Shown here piece after piece: positions 1-6,149 of a stretch of DNA of 7,607 bases. Each line of letters begins with the position of its first letter. Positions within the stretch are counted from its first letter, which is position 1. Origin of the DNA: Patescibacteria group bacterium (GTDB lineage Bacteria > Patescibacteriota > Minisyncoccia > Minisyncoccales > JAHIOY01). The notes under the pieces are model-generated. The model worked only from the letters and a program-made list of their open reading frames with translations, did no database searches and was not told the DNA's origin. A program made the translations under genes and the position numbers. The stretch is from contig JAHIOY010000145.1 in NCBI GenBank assembly GCA_018894495.1, forward strand, positions 1-7,607, written 5' to 3'.

Positions 1-1090
1 TATCAATGGCTAGTTCCATTTTTTCCACATCAAGCATAACTTTGGACAATTTCTTTTCTGGTTTTTTAAACTCAAGGAAGATTTTTTTCCCCTCTGCCTT
101 TTCTTTACAAGAGTTTATCCGAGCCTGAACAATCTCTTCAAGGTCAACGGCTATGGACTTATAAAGATACCTTCCTTCCTCAATCCTGGTTACATTTAAA
201 AGGTCGTTGATTAAATTAATCATTCTTTCATTGGATTGGTAACTTTTTTCAAGAATATCTCTTTGTTCTTGGCTAATTGAGCCCAAGTCGCCATCTAACA
301 ACATTCTTAGTGTCCATTTAATGGCTGAAAGAGGGGTCCTTAATTGATGAGCAGAGAGAGAAACGAATTCTGTTTTCATTCTTTCAATTAATTTTTCCCG
401 GCTAACGTCGTGCATAATAATCAGATTGCCCAACTTTTTCTCTCCGCTCATTATGGAGGTGCCCGAAATTTCTAAACTCAGATTTTCGCTAAAAGATAAT
501 TCTTTTCTGAAAATTTCCTTCTGCCCGCCTCCTAAAATAGTTGTCAAGGGTTTAAAGTTGGGAAATTCAGCCAGTTCCGAAATTGATTTACCCACTGCTT
601 CCTTGACCTGAACCTCTAAAAAATTCTCGGCCCGGGGGTTGATTAAAATGAGTTTGTTTTCGGTATTAAAGACCAATAGTCCGTCAAGTAAATTATTAAT
701 GATAGACAGGGTTTTATCTCTTTCTTCCACTACTTCATCTTTTACTTCTTCAATGTCTTCTAAGATATTTAATAATGCCGTTTTTGAGCCCGCCAGCTCC
801 TTGGTTTTTTCCTCCAGCCCCTTAGTTCTTTCCCTCACTTTTCCTTCCAGCTCCTCAGCCAATTCCTTTAGCTCCTGAGTCCTGGCTTGAACCTTTATTT
901 CCAAAACAATTTTCGCTTCCTCTAACTCTTCTCTTGTCTTCATCAATTCAAAGTCCCTCCTAACAAGCATCTTGGCAATTCTATCTAACTCCTGTCGCTC
1001 TTTCTCTCTTTTTTCACTGATTTTCGAAAGCTTGGTAATTATAGTTTCTTTTTTCTCAGGAATGTTTTTTTTATTCTGTATTTTTTTCAT
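1..1090 (-). CDS. PAS-domain sensor histidine kinase, soluble, 3' end cut by window edge
   Basis: 363 codons are visible from an ATG at 1090; the C-terminus runs off the window. A coiled coil fills residues 1-125, a PAS-like sensor domain about 125-235, and the HisKA dimerisation/phosphoacceptor helix about 236-305. The H-box is SAHQLRTPLSAIKW, with phosphoacceptor His248. The last visible residues (KMELAID) are where the N-box of the ATP-binding domain should begin. There is no membrane segment, so the kinase is probably cytoplasmic. Residues 56-92 (LEEAKIVLEIKVQART and following) closely match the C-terminal coiled coil of the upstream HAMP sensor (2451-3404), suggesting a physical partnership. 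It is the last gene visible in a minus-strand cluster, 65 nt after the FIST gene. The frame is open upstream of the ATG and no clear ribosome site is seen, so the start is uncertain by about 20 codons. The kinase assignment is firm; its stimulus and response regulator are unknown. Confidence 0.93.
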   Translation of the reverse strand, partial: MKKIQNKKNIPEKKETIITKLSKISEKREKERQELDRIAKMLVRRDFELMKTREELEEAKIVLEIKVQARTQELKELAEELEGKVRERTKGLEEKTKELAGSKTALLNILEDIEEVKDEVVEERDKTLSIINNLLDGLLVFNTENKLILINPRAENFLEVQVKEAVGKSISELAEFPNFKPLTTILGGGQKEIFRKELSFSENLSLEISGTSIMSGEKKLGNLIIMHDVSREKLIERMKTEFVSLSAHQLRTPLSAIKWTLRMLLDGDLGSISQEQRDILEKSYQSNERMINLINDLLNVTRIEEGRYLYKSIAVDLEEIVQARINSCKEKAEGKKIFLEFKKPEKKLSKVMLDVEKMELAID

Positions 1091-1155
1091 CCAAACCAAA
1101 TCTTTAAGCTGTTTTAAAGCTCTTTTAACTTTTCTTTTTGAACTTTGAACTTTCT

Positions 1156-2337
1156 TTACTCTCCTAATACCATCAAGGTCATTGTTTCATTGTGGAAAAC
1201 AGAAAAACATTCTGGCCCAAGCGCTCCTCCTAAGGGGGCCTGCTCTCCGTAAGTATAAAAACCAATCAGGGGAACATCTTTTCCCAAGACATTCTGAATA
1301 GCCGTAATTTCTTCTCCTATTCTATCTCCTAAGAGTTTATGGCGAGCCACGCAATCAAAGACAAAAATCGCCTTGGGGCTAACTCCTTTGAGTTGAGCCA
1401 AGGCATTTTCAGATGCTTCTTTGGCGGACTGAATAGCTTTTTCCCGGTCGCCTAACATTAGCCGAATCTCTGAATCCTCTGGAATTTCAGCCGCGCAAAT
1501 AATCTCTCCTTTCTCATTAGCAATAACCACATCTCTAATTAATAATTCAGGACTTCCCTTAACGCTCATTCCCAAAGGATAAGTGTAAGCCATTTTGGCA
1601 ATCGGCTCCTTGGTTAACTCTTCTGCTTTTTTCCCAAAGTAGTCCTCGTAAATTGAAATCGCCGGACGATTATCAACCTCAATTAGCTTGCCGCCTTTTG
1701 CTTTCGTCACTTTCATCGGCAATCCAATTGGTTCCCAGCCATGTTTTACTCCAACTCCAAAGGAAAACTTCCCAGAAAGACCGACTCCCACTACCGCATT
1801 AGTCAAAACTTCGCCATTATAATACTCGTATGTCTTTTTAAACAGAAAATCGTCACCAGCTGAACCGCCCATAATCGGGAAGTTTTTCCCAAAGACATCC
1901 TGAACTCCCCTGACTGCCGCGGCTCCATTTTCGGCTAAACCGTCCAAAAACATTATAAAAAGCGAAATTTTATCCCTTGCCTTGTCCTTGACTTCAATTG
2001 CCGCTTCTTTGGCCGCTTTAAAAGAATCCTTGTCTGTGCCTTTCCCTATGCCAACCGCATACTTAATGTCCGGACTATTTAAAGCCGCCACGGCCACATT
2101 TTTTGAGGACGGACCTTCAGTTGTGATTTCTCCAAAAGAGGAACAACCGACTACTGGTATATTCTTAGCAACGGATTGGACGGCCTGAAGCATTTTTTCT
2201 TGGTCATAAAATACCGAAGAAAAAACAGTAATCAAATTTGCATTACCCCCTGCTTGAGCTAAAGCGGCTCTACAAGCCTCGTCCCCGGCTTTGGCCGAGT
2301 CAAAATTATTGCTTCTCCCTATTCCTGTTTTAAACAT
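1156..2337 (-). CDS. Cytoplasmic FIST-domain sensory protein (FIST_N + FIST_C)
   Basis: 393 aa with no signal peptide or TM segment, so predicted cytoplasmic. FIST_N spans about residues 25-220, with VGCSSFGE (63-70) and GGSAGDD (157-163). FIST_C spans about 225-390, with FDCVAR (327-332), GFYTYGEQ (359-366) and the terminal FHNETM segment (381-386). FIST is a known signal-transduction input domain, proposed to bind small ligands such as amino acids and often encoded next to kinases or chemoreceptors. That ligand class is family knowledge and is not shown by this sequence. Here the gene sits between a HAMP sensor and a histidine kinase, so a role as ligand-binding modulator of that kinase is inferred. 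It is a paralogue of the membrane-anchored FIST protein at 3440-4792. The ATG at 2337 gives the usual FIST N-terminus; no Shine-Dalgarno sequence is evident. Confidence 0.93.
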   Translation of the reverse strand: MFKTGIGRSNNFDSAKAGDEACRAALAQAGGNANLITVFSSVFYDQEKMLQAVQSVAKNIPVVGCSSFGEITTEGPSSKNVAVAALNSPDIKYAVGIGKGTDKDSFKAAKEAAIEVKDKARDKISLFIMFLDGLAENGAAAVRGVQDVFGKNFPIMGGSAGDDFLFKKTYEYYNGEVLTNAVVGVGLSGKFSFGVGVKHGWEPIGLPMKVTKAKGGKLIEVDNRPAISIYEDYFGKKAEELTKEPIAKMAYTYPLGMSVKGSPELLIRDVVIANEKGEIICAAEIPEDSEIRLMLGDREKAIQSAKEASENALAQLKGVSPKAIFVFDCVARHKLLGDRIGEEITAIQNVLGKDVPLIGFYTYGEQAPLGGALGPECFSVFHNETMTLMVLGE

Positions 2338-2343
2338 AGAAAT

Positions 2344-2408
2344 CAGCGAATAACGAATTTTTTACGAATAAACGAATTCGTAAATTCGTAACTGATTCGC
2401 TATTCGTT
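2344..2408. repeat. Long imperfect palindrome built from TTCGTAA/ACGAATA units
   Basis: It lies in the 113-nt gap between the HAMP sensor and FIST genes. The core at 2362-2391 is a 30-nt palindrome centred on ACGAATTCGT, with two symmetric A-A mismatches. Outer arms (GCGAATAACGAA near 2346-2357, TTCGCTATTCGTT near 2396-2408) extend the pairing. The motif CGAAT/ATTCG recurs about eight times. In RNA it would form a long AU-rich hairpin between two cistrons. There is no adjacent U-run in the minus direction, so it is not an obvious intrinsic terminator. An mRNA processing or stability element, or a dispersed repeat, are both possible. Confidence 0.8.
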
Positions 2409-2450
2409 AATTTATTTTTACCTCGACCTTTATCGGTGTATTTTGAAATT

Positions 2451-3404
2451 TTAGATGTTTTTCCCATATTTTGCAAGTTCCGTTTCTAACCCCTTTATTT
2501 CCTTTTTCAAGGCAACCATTTTTAATTCCCGGCCAACAGTCAGCCGCTGAAATTTTTCCATCTCAGCTATTCTTTCTCGGAGTTCTTTCGTTCTTTCTTT
2601 AACCTTCTCGTCAAGCCCCTTGGCCAACTCTTCCAACTCCAAGGTTCTGGCTTTAATTTTTATTTCCAAAACTGTTTTTGACTCTTCTAATGCGGCTCGA
2701 GATTGACTCAGACCTTTTGCCATTTGGTTAAACGCCTCTGCCAGTTCTTCTATTTCATCTCCAGTTTTTATCTCAATTCGATAGCCAAAATTTCCTTCCC
2801 CAATAATTTCTGCTCCTTCTCTAAGATACTCCAAAGGTTTAGTCACTCCTTTAGTTAAATAAAAGGAAATTAAAGCGGTGAAAATAAGCACTGCAATAAA
2901 GAAGCCGAGGCTGCTAAAAATTATTCTCTTTTTAGCAGCCGCAATCTCTTCTAATGAAACCCCCAGAAAGAAACTCCATAGTTTTCCTTCTTCTTTAATC
3001 CCAATGGGTTGAATGATTAGTTTTATCTTTTTGCCATCTTTTAGATAGACACTGTCTCTAACTTCTACTCTTTCTGTTCCTAAAGAAGGGTCATCAATTA
3101 TTTTGCCAAGCATCTGGGGATCATCGGCTAAATAGATCACTCCGCTTGGTTTAACTACCCAGACAAAGAGAATATTTTCAGAGTCGCTAATAATCTTTAA
3201 TGTCTCTAACGGTAAAATATCGGCGTAATATCCTGCCTCAATGTTCTTGGAAACTATTTTAGCAAGCAGTTTATTTTCTTGGACCAGGGCCTCCTCGGTA
3301 GATTTAGTTCGTTCTCCTATAGTTACGACTAAAATAAACATGCTTACTATAAGAGATATTCCTACTACCAATACAAAAATTTTGCCAAATATTCCTTTTA
3401 GCAT
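2451..3404 (-). CDS. Two-TM membrane sensor with HAMP and coiled coil, no output domain
   Basis: 317 aa. TM1 is about residues 8-29. An extracytoplasmic domain of about 130 residues follows (30-160), containing FVWVVKPSGVIYLADDP, which resembles the Cache/PAS-like fold of membrane sensors. TM2 is about 161-184, HAMP about 185-236 (TKPL; GDEIEELAEAFNQM), and a long charged coiled coil runs to the end (236-316). The protein ends in EKFQRLTVGRELKMVALKKEI with no HisKA, ATPase, methyl-accepting or GGDEF domain. It is therefore a receptor that must signal through a partner. The coiled coil at 240-275 nearly duplicates that of the kinase at 1-1090, making that kinase the obvious partner (inference). 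It lies 35 nt after the anchored FIST gene. The start is fixed by the TM1-initial MLKGIFGKIF; AGGG about 8 nt upstream may be a weak ribosome site. Confidence 0.9.
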   Translation of the reverse strand: MLKGIFGKIFVLVVGISLIVSMFILVVTIGERTKSTEEALVQENKLLAKIVSKNIEAGYYADILPLETLKIISDSENILFVWVVKPSGVIYLADDPQMLGKIIDDPSLGTERVEVRDSVYLKDGKKIKLIIQPIGIKEEGKLWSFFLGVSLEEIAAAKKRIIFSSLGFFIAVLIFTALISFYLTKGVTKPLEYLREGAEIIGEGNFGYRIEIKTGDEIEELAEAFNQMAKGLSQSRAALEESKTVLEIKIKARTLELEELAKGLDEKVKERTKELRERIAEMEKFQRLTVGRELKMVALKKEIKGLETELAKYGKNI

Positions 3405-3439
3405 AAATTAAACCCTGAATTGAATTATTTTAATCAGGA

Positions 3440-4792
3440 CTACTCCTCGCTGAAAACAATCATTGAATTAACCAAATTGGCATGCCTGTTTCCCGTGCCC
3501 GGCAGGAAAATCTGTTCACCTAAAGTAAAGGCGCCAATGAAAGGAATACCACCTAAGGCATTATCAACAAGAACCGGAAATTTTGCTCTCTCTACTTCGG
3601 GAACTGCGAACATCGCCCCTGCACAAAAAGTGTAGATTCCAAAAAGTCCCTTACCTGAAGGAATTGCCTTAACTGATAAAGCTTTTTTCGGAGTGGAATA
3701 AGCGCGATTCAAAAGCAACTCCCATGTTCCGTGTAATAGCATAACTTCATCTCCTGTTTCTATATTAGCAAAAAGGCCCAATGATTTGTCTTCATTTACC
3801 GTATACGGCATAACAGAAATATAGAAAATTTCTTTTCCCGCTCCTTTTACTCCCCTTGCTAAAGGATAAAAGGCAGAAACTTCGCTAAGAATCGTCCCTC
3901 CCTTTTTAAGTATCTCTTTCACCAGCCCTCCAGTCCATTCGTTATAAACTTCGGCTGCTGGCTTCCCATCAATCTCATAAAGAACCCTCCCCTCAACTTT
4001 GGTAGCAATGCCTTTGTTTTCACTACTAAGGTAACTGTGCTCATAATCTTGGCCAATTTTCAAATCAGTATAAACAGCCGTTAAAACAACACCATTTGTG
4101 TAGATATTATCATTAGCAAACTCATGCCATTTTCCAGTCAGATGATTATCTCCACTACTTCCTCCAATTATTGGGATATCTATTCCTAGAACTTCTTCAA
4201 TGCCAGGAAGTATTTTCTCTTCTACGCCCGGAGAGGCAGTCATATAGACAATTTGCGGAAGCCCTTCTTTTTGGGCATTTTTCATAGCCAACTCTATAGC
4301 TTTTTTCCCTGCCTCTTGGGGAGAAAATTCATCTAAAGAAACTCCGGCTACTCCAAAATCCATCCTTTCAGAAGCCACAGCTATTAAAGCCAATGAGCCA
4401 ACATCGCCAATATGAAAACCCTCTTTTGTCAAAACGCCGATGCTTGAACTCCCGCCATGAATTTGAACATTGGGACCAAGCTGATTTCTAATCTCTGCTA
4501 TTATTTCCTCGGGGTTATAGCCAATGTTTCCCTTGCCAATACCAGTAAAGAAAAGAACATACTTGGGGGTCTTTCCTTCTAGTCTCTGTTTCATCAAAGA
4601 AACTGCCTCCTTGACCGCCTCCTTTGGGTCGTCTTTTATACTCCAGCCGTAACCCGCATCTCCTACTGCTATTTCGGATTTTTCCGGAGGAGCAATTTGA
4701 ACAGGTTTTTCCTCTGCTGGTCTCGTAGACATCCAAACTCCAACTCCAATCAAAATTACTATTATCAATCCAAAAATAATTTTTTTGTTCAT
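3440..4792 (-). CDS. Membrane-anchored, probably extracytoplasmic FIST-domain protein
   Basis: 450 aa. A single hydrophobic segment at residues 4-21 follows MNKK and has no lipobox cysteine, so it is a signal anchor rather than a lipoprotein. A Pro/Glu-rich linker (24-40) and a FIST_N+FIST_C body (about 45-450) follow. Conserved FIST landmarks shared with the protein at 1156-2337 are HGGSSSIG (112-119), IIGGSSGD (208-215), EIDGKPAAEVY (273-283), a Cys at 390 in the FIST_C core and FTLGEQ (422-427). The topology predicts that the body faces outside the cytoplasm, unusual for a domain mostly known as an intracellular input module. It is the first gene of the sensory cluster and starts 14 nt after the exonuclease stop, so co-transcription is likely. 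It may act as a ligand-binding protein feeding the HAMP receptor encoded next (inference). The ligand is unknown. Confidence 0.88.
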   Translation of the reverse strand: MNKKIIFGLIIVILIGVGVWMSTRPAEEKPVQIAPPEKSEIAVGDAGYGWSIKDDPKEAVKEAVSLMKQRLEGKTPKYVLFFTGIGKGNIGYNPEEIIAEIRNQLGPNVQIHGGSSSIGVLTKEGFHIGDVGSLALIAVASERMDFGVAGVSLDEFSPQEAGKKAIELAMKNAQKEGLPQIVYMTASPGVEEKILPGIEEVLGIDIPIIGGSSGDNHLTGKWHEFANDNIYTNGVVLTAVYTDLKIGQDYEHSYLSSENKGIATKVEGRVLYEIDGKPAAEVYNEWTGGLVKEILKKGGTILSEVSAFYPLARGVKGAGKEIFYISVMPYTVNEDKSLGLFANIETGDEVMLLHGTWELLLNRAYSTPKKALSVKAIPSGKGLFGIYTFCAGAMFAVPEVERAKFPVLVDNALGGIPFIGAFTLGEQIFLPGTGNRHANLVNSMIVFSEE

Positions 4793-4806
4793 AATTTATT
4801 TTCTTT

Positions 4807-5913
4807 TCAATTAAATAATGTTTTTTGTTTACCCCGTAGCGAATTTATTCTGCTTTGGGGCTCGACCTTTACCCCCGCCGCCAAATTTTTGGTGCGGGGG
4901 TTTGTTTGTTTTATTTTATCATTTTCTTGAGATGTGTCAAAATTTTTCAATCTTTCAATTAAACTATAAAATTCAAAATCTTTTAAAATTTTTGTTACTT
5001 TCTCTTTATTATAATCTTTCCACTGGCATTTTGCTAAATTAAAATCCACAGGAACGTTTTCCTCAATCCTGGCTAAGTCCTTTGAAAGAAAGGCTTGTTC
5101 TTTGTATTTTAACAATGCCTCTTTTAGTTTTGGTTTAATGGTTTTTGCCTGCCCCGTAGGGTGCTTGCTCTCCTTCGGGGCTTTTTCAGACGCTTCGCTA
5201 TTTTTTCCAATTTCTTTGTATATATTTTCCAAACTTCCAAATTTTAAAAGAAGGTCAACGGCTGTTTTTTCGCCAACCCCTTTTACCCCGGGAATATTGT
5301 CCGAAGGGTCGCCTCTCAACGCCTTAAAATCAAGCAGTTGCTCGGACGTCAGCCCGCCATATTTTTCTTTAACCAAATTTTCATCGTATAGAACCGTATC
5401 TTTTACTCCTTTTCTTAAAATATAAACTTCTGTTTGTTCATCAACAAGCTGAAGTAAATCTAAATCTCCCGAGATAATGATATTTTTGATTTTTGCCGCC
5501 CCGCCAGCTGGCGGGGCGAGCCTCGCCCCTTCGGGGCGGGAAAATTTGGCCGCTCGCAAAGCGAGTGTGCCTATGATATCATCGGCTTCAAAACCTTGTT
5601 TTTCAAAAACCGGAACATTAAAACCCTCCAGAATTTCTTTCACTTTCGGAATTTGGTTGTTCAGTTCTTTTGGGGTTGGCGGCCTATTGGCTTTGTACTC
5701 TTTGTATTTTTTATGCCGAAAAGTGGGTCCCGGCATATCAAAACAGGCGGCAATATAGTCCGGCTGAAATTCTTTTATTGCCTTAAAAAAAACTAATAAA
5801 AATCCATAAACCGCGTTAACCAATTCCCCCTTTTTAGTAGTTAAGGGAGGCAGGGCATGGAAAGCCCGATGAATAACGGAATTACTGTCAATAATAATTA
5901 ACCGTTTAGCCAT
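4807..5913 (-). CDS. Stand-alone 5'-3' exonuclease (Pol I N-terminal / FEN family) with clamp-binding tail
   Basis: 368 aa, homologous to the 5' nuclease domain of DNA polymerase I, with no polymerase domain. The family acts on flaps and RNA primers. All expected metal ligands are visible: D9 (IIIDSN), D59 (CFD), E109/D111/D112 (FEADDIIG), D150 and D152 (SGDLDLLQLV), D202 and D205 (GDPSDNIPG). The helix-3-turn-helix DNA-binding motif (GVKGVGEKTA) is at 209-218. Three regions look inserted relative to the usual family sequence: about 123-140, about 238-258 and the tail at about 338-361. Each coincides with a GC-rich palindromic DNA element. The last residues (KQKTLFN) fit the bacterial beta-clamp-binding pentapeptide QxxLF. 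It heads the minus-strand cluster and is followed after 14 nt by the FIST gene. Whether a separate Pol I exists in the genome cannot be seen here. Confidence 0.94.
   Translation of the reverse strand: MAKRLIIIDSNSVIHRAFHALPPLTTKKGELVNAVYGFLLVFFKAIKEFQPDYIAACFDMPGPTFRHKKYKEYKANRPPTPKELNNQIPKVKEILEGFNVPVFEKQGFEADDIIGTLALRAAKFSRPEGARLAPPAGGAAKIKNIIISGDLDLLQLVDEQTEVYILRKGVKDTVLYDENLVKEKYGGLTSEQLLDFKALRGDPSDNIPGVKGVGEKTAVDLLLKFGSLENIYKEIGKNSEASEKAPKESKHPTGQAKTIKPKLKEALLKYKEQAFLSKDLARIEENVPVDFNLAKCQWKDYNKEKVTKILKDFEFYSLIERLKNFDTSQENDKIKQTNPRTKNLAAGVKVEPQSRINSLRGKQKTLFN
4831..4861 (-). repeat. 31-nt palindromic element inside exonuclease gene (copy C)
   Basis: Read on the minus strand it starts GCCCCAAAGC and ends GCTACGGGGT, giving an imperfect hairpin in which CCCC pairs with GGGG and AGC with GCT. 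It has exactly the length of copy B (5151-5181) and matches it at 22 of 31 positions, most strongly at both ends. It encodes part of the C-terminal linker (about EPQSRINSLRG) directly before the clamp-motif residues KQKTLFN. The arms are far richer in GC than the surrounding gene. Confidence 0.7.
4871..4901. repeat. GC-rich inverted repeat in the exonuclease tail (element D)
   Basis: Arms ACCCCCGC (4871-4878) and GCGGGGGT (4894-4901) enclose an inner stem CCAAA/TTTGG (4881-4885 and 4888-4892), forming a nearly continuous hairpin. It encodes roughly NPRTKNLAAGV in the C-terminal tail, outside the conserved nuclease fold. It lies 9 nt from element C, so the tail of the gene is largely made of two adjacent palindromes. 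No U-run follows on the coding strand, so it is not an intrinsic terminator. Confidence 0.65.
5151..5181 (-). repeat. 31-nt palindromic element inside exonuclease gene (copy B)
   Basis: On the minus strand the element begins GCCCCGAAGG and ends CCTACGGGGC. Nine of the first ten bases pair with the last ten, leaving one A-A mismatch. It encodes about KAPKESKHPTGQA (245-257), a polar segment with no counterpart in the usual sequence between the H3TH region and the KPKLKEALLKY helix. It has the same length and ends as copy C (4831-4861). Confidence 0.7.
5497..5538 (-). repeat. Compound GC-rich palindrome inside exonuclease gene (element A)
   Basis: It contains a perfect 22-bp palindrome (5497-5518, centred on CCAGCTGG). 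Overlapping it is an 8-bp inverted repeat GGGGCGAG/CTCGCCCC with a 1-nt loop (5513-5529), and then CGCCCC-TTC-GGGGCG (5524-5538). On the minus strand it begins GCCCCGAAGG, like copy B. It encodes FSRPEGARLAPPAGGAA, an apparent 17-residue insertion in the loop between the catalytic FEADD helix and the SGDLD strand. The frame is kept and the flanks (GCGGCCAAA and GCGGCAAAA on the coding strand) look like a short duplication. Confidence 0.8.
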
Positions 5914-5919
5914 TTTTAA

Positions 5920-5948
5920 ATTCTAACATAAATAAAAAATTGCCCCAA
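5920..5948 (-). promoter_or_regulatory. Weak candidate promoter of the exonuclease/FIST/kinase cluster
   Basis: On the minus strand a -10 box TAGAAT (5925-5920) is preceded after 17 nt by TTGGGG (5948-5943), a poor -35. The predicted start would fall at or next to the ATG at 5913, giving a leaderless transcript, consistent with the absence of a Shine-Dalgarno sequence. The -35 lies inside the terminator hairpin described at 5930-5955, so this is tentative. Confidence 0.3.
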
Positions 5949-5955
5949 TGGCAAT
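5930..5955 (-). terminator. Intrinsic terminator, minus strand, upstream of the exonuclease gene
   Basis: On the minus strand ATTGCC (5955-5950), a 5-nt loop and GGCAAT (5944-5939) form a perfect 6-bp stem, followed by a T-rich tract TTTTTATTTA. It would stop minus-strand transcripts arriving from higher coordinates before the exonuclease gene, insulating the cluster or acting as an attenuator. Confidence 0.6.
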
Positions 5956-6014
5956 TTACTAATTGCGTTAAAAATTAATCTTTATTAATTTTTAGACTGC
6001 GAAGCGATTAGTAA
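5956..6014. repeat. Large two-tier inverted repeat
   Basis: The outer arms TTACTAATTGC (5956-5966) and GCGATTAGTAA (6004-6014) pair over 11 bp with one G-U. The inner arms TAAAAATTAA (5969-5978) and TTAATTTTTA (5985-5994) pair perfectly over a 6-nt loop. The outer arms begin immediately next to the terminator hairpin. No protein is encoded. It looks like a mobile or dispersed palindromic unit, or a strong RNA structure. Confidence 0.7.
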
Positions 6015-6051
6015 TGGAATTTAAAAATTTTTTCTGCCTAGGACTTCTAAC

Positions 6052-6108
6052 GGGGTAGAGTTGACCCCTATTTTCCAGGAATGACTGAGGTCTAACCTCG
6101 GTCATTCC
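6052..6108. repeat. Pair of adjacent hairpins
   Basis: The first is GGGGT (6052-6056) with ACCCC (6064-6068) over a 7-nt loop. The second is a 14-bp stem starting GGAATGAC (6078-6091) with its partner ending GTCATTCC (6095-6108), a 3-nt loop and one G-U pair. Neither is followed by a clean U-tract on either strand, so they are not called terminators. They lie just upstream of the promoter at 6115-6143. Confidence 0.7.
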
Positions 6109-6114
6109 CTAATT

Positions 6115-6143
6115 TTGATTGTTTAATTTTTTCTTGATATAAT
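6115..6143 (+). promoter_or_regulatory. Sigma70-type promoter for structured RNA 1
   Basis: TTGATT (6115-6120), a 17-nt spacer and a perfect TATAAT (6138-6143). The predicted start, about 7 nt further on, is position 6150, exactly the first base of the 13-bp terminal helix of the RNA at 6150-6230. This agreement raises confidence in both features. Confidence 0.7.
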
Positions 6144-6149
6144 AAATCT

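Noticed and set aside
426..878. Plus-strand open frames at 426-611 and 639-878
   Set aside because: Shadows of the histidine kinase PAS and coiled-coil region, Ser-rich and without start signals.
2422..2432. CTCGACCTTTA also present at 4861-4871, as a shared repeat
   Set aside because: Several 11-nt matches are expected by chance in a window of this length; without genome copies it means little.
4831..4901. Terminator at the end of the exonuclease gene
   Set aside because: The hairpins lie within the coding sequence and have no U-run following on the minus strand; the next gene starts 14 nt after the stop.
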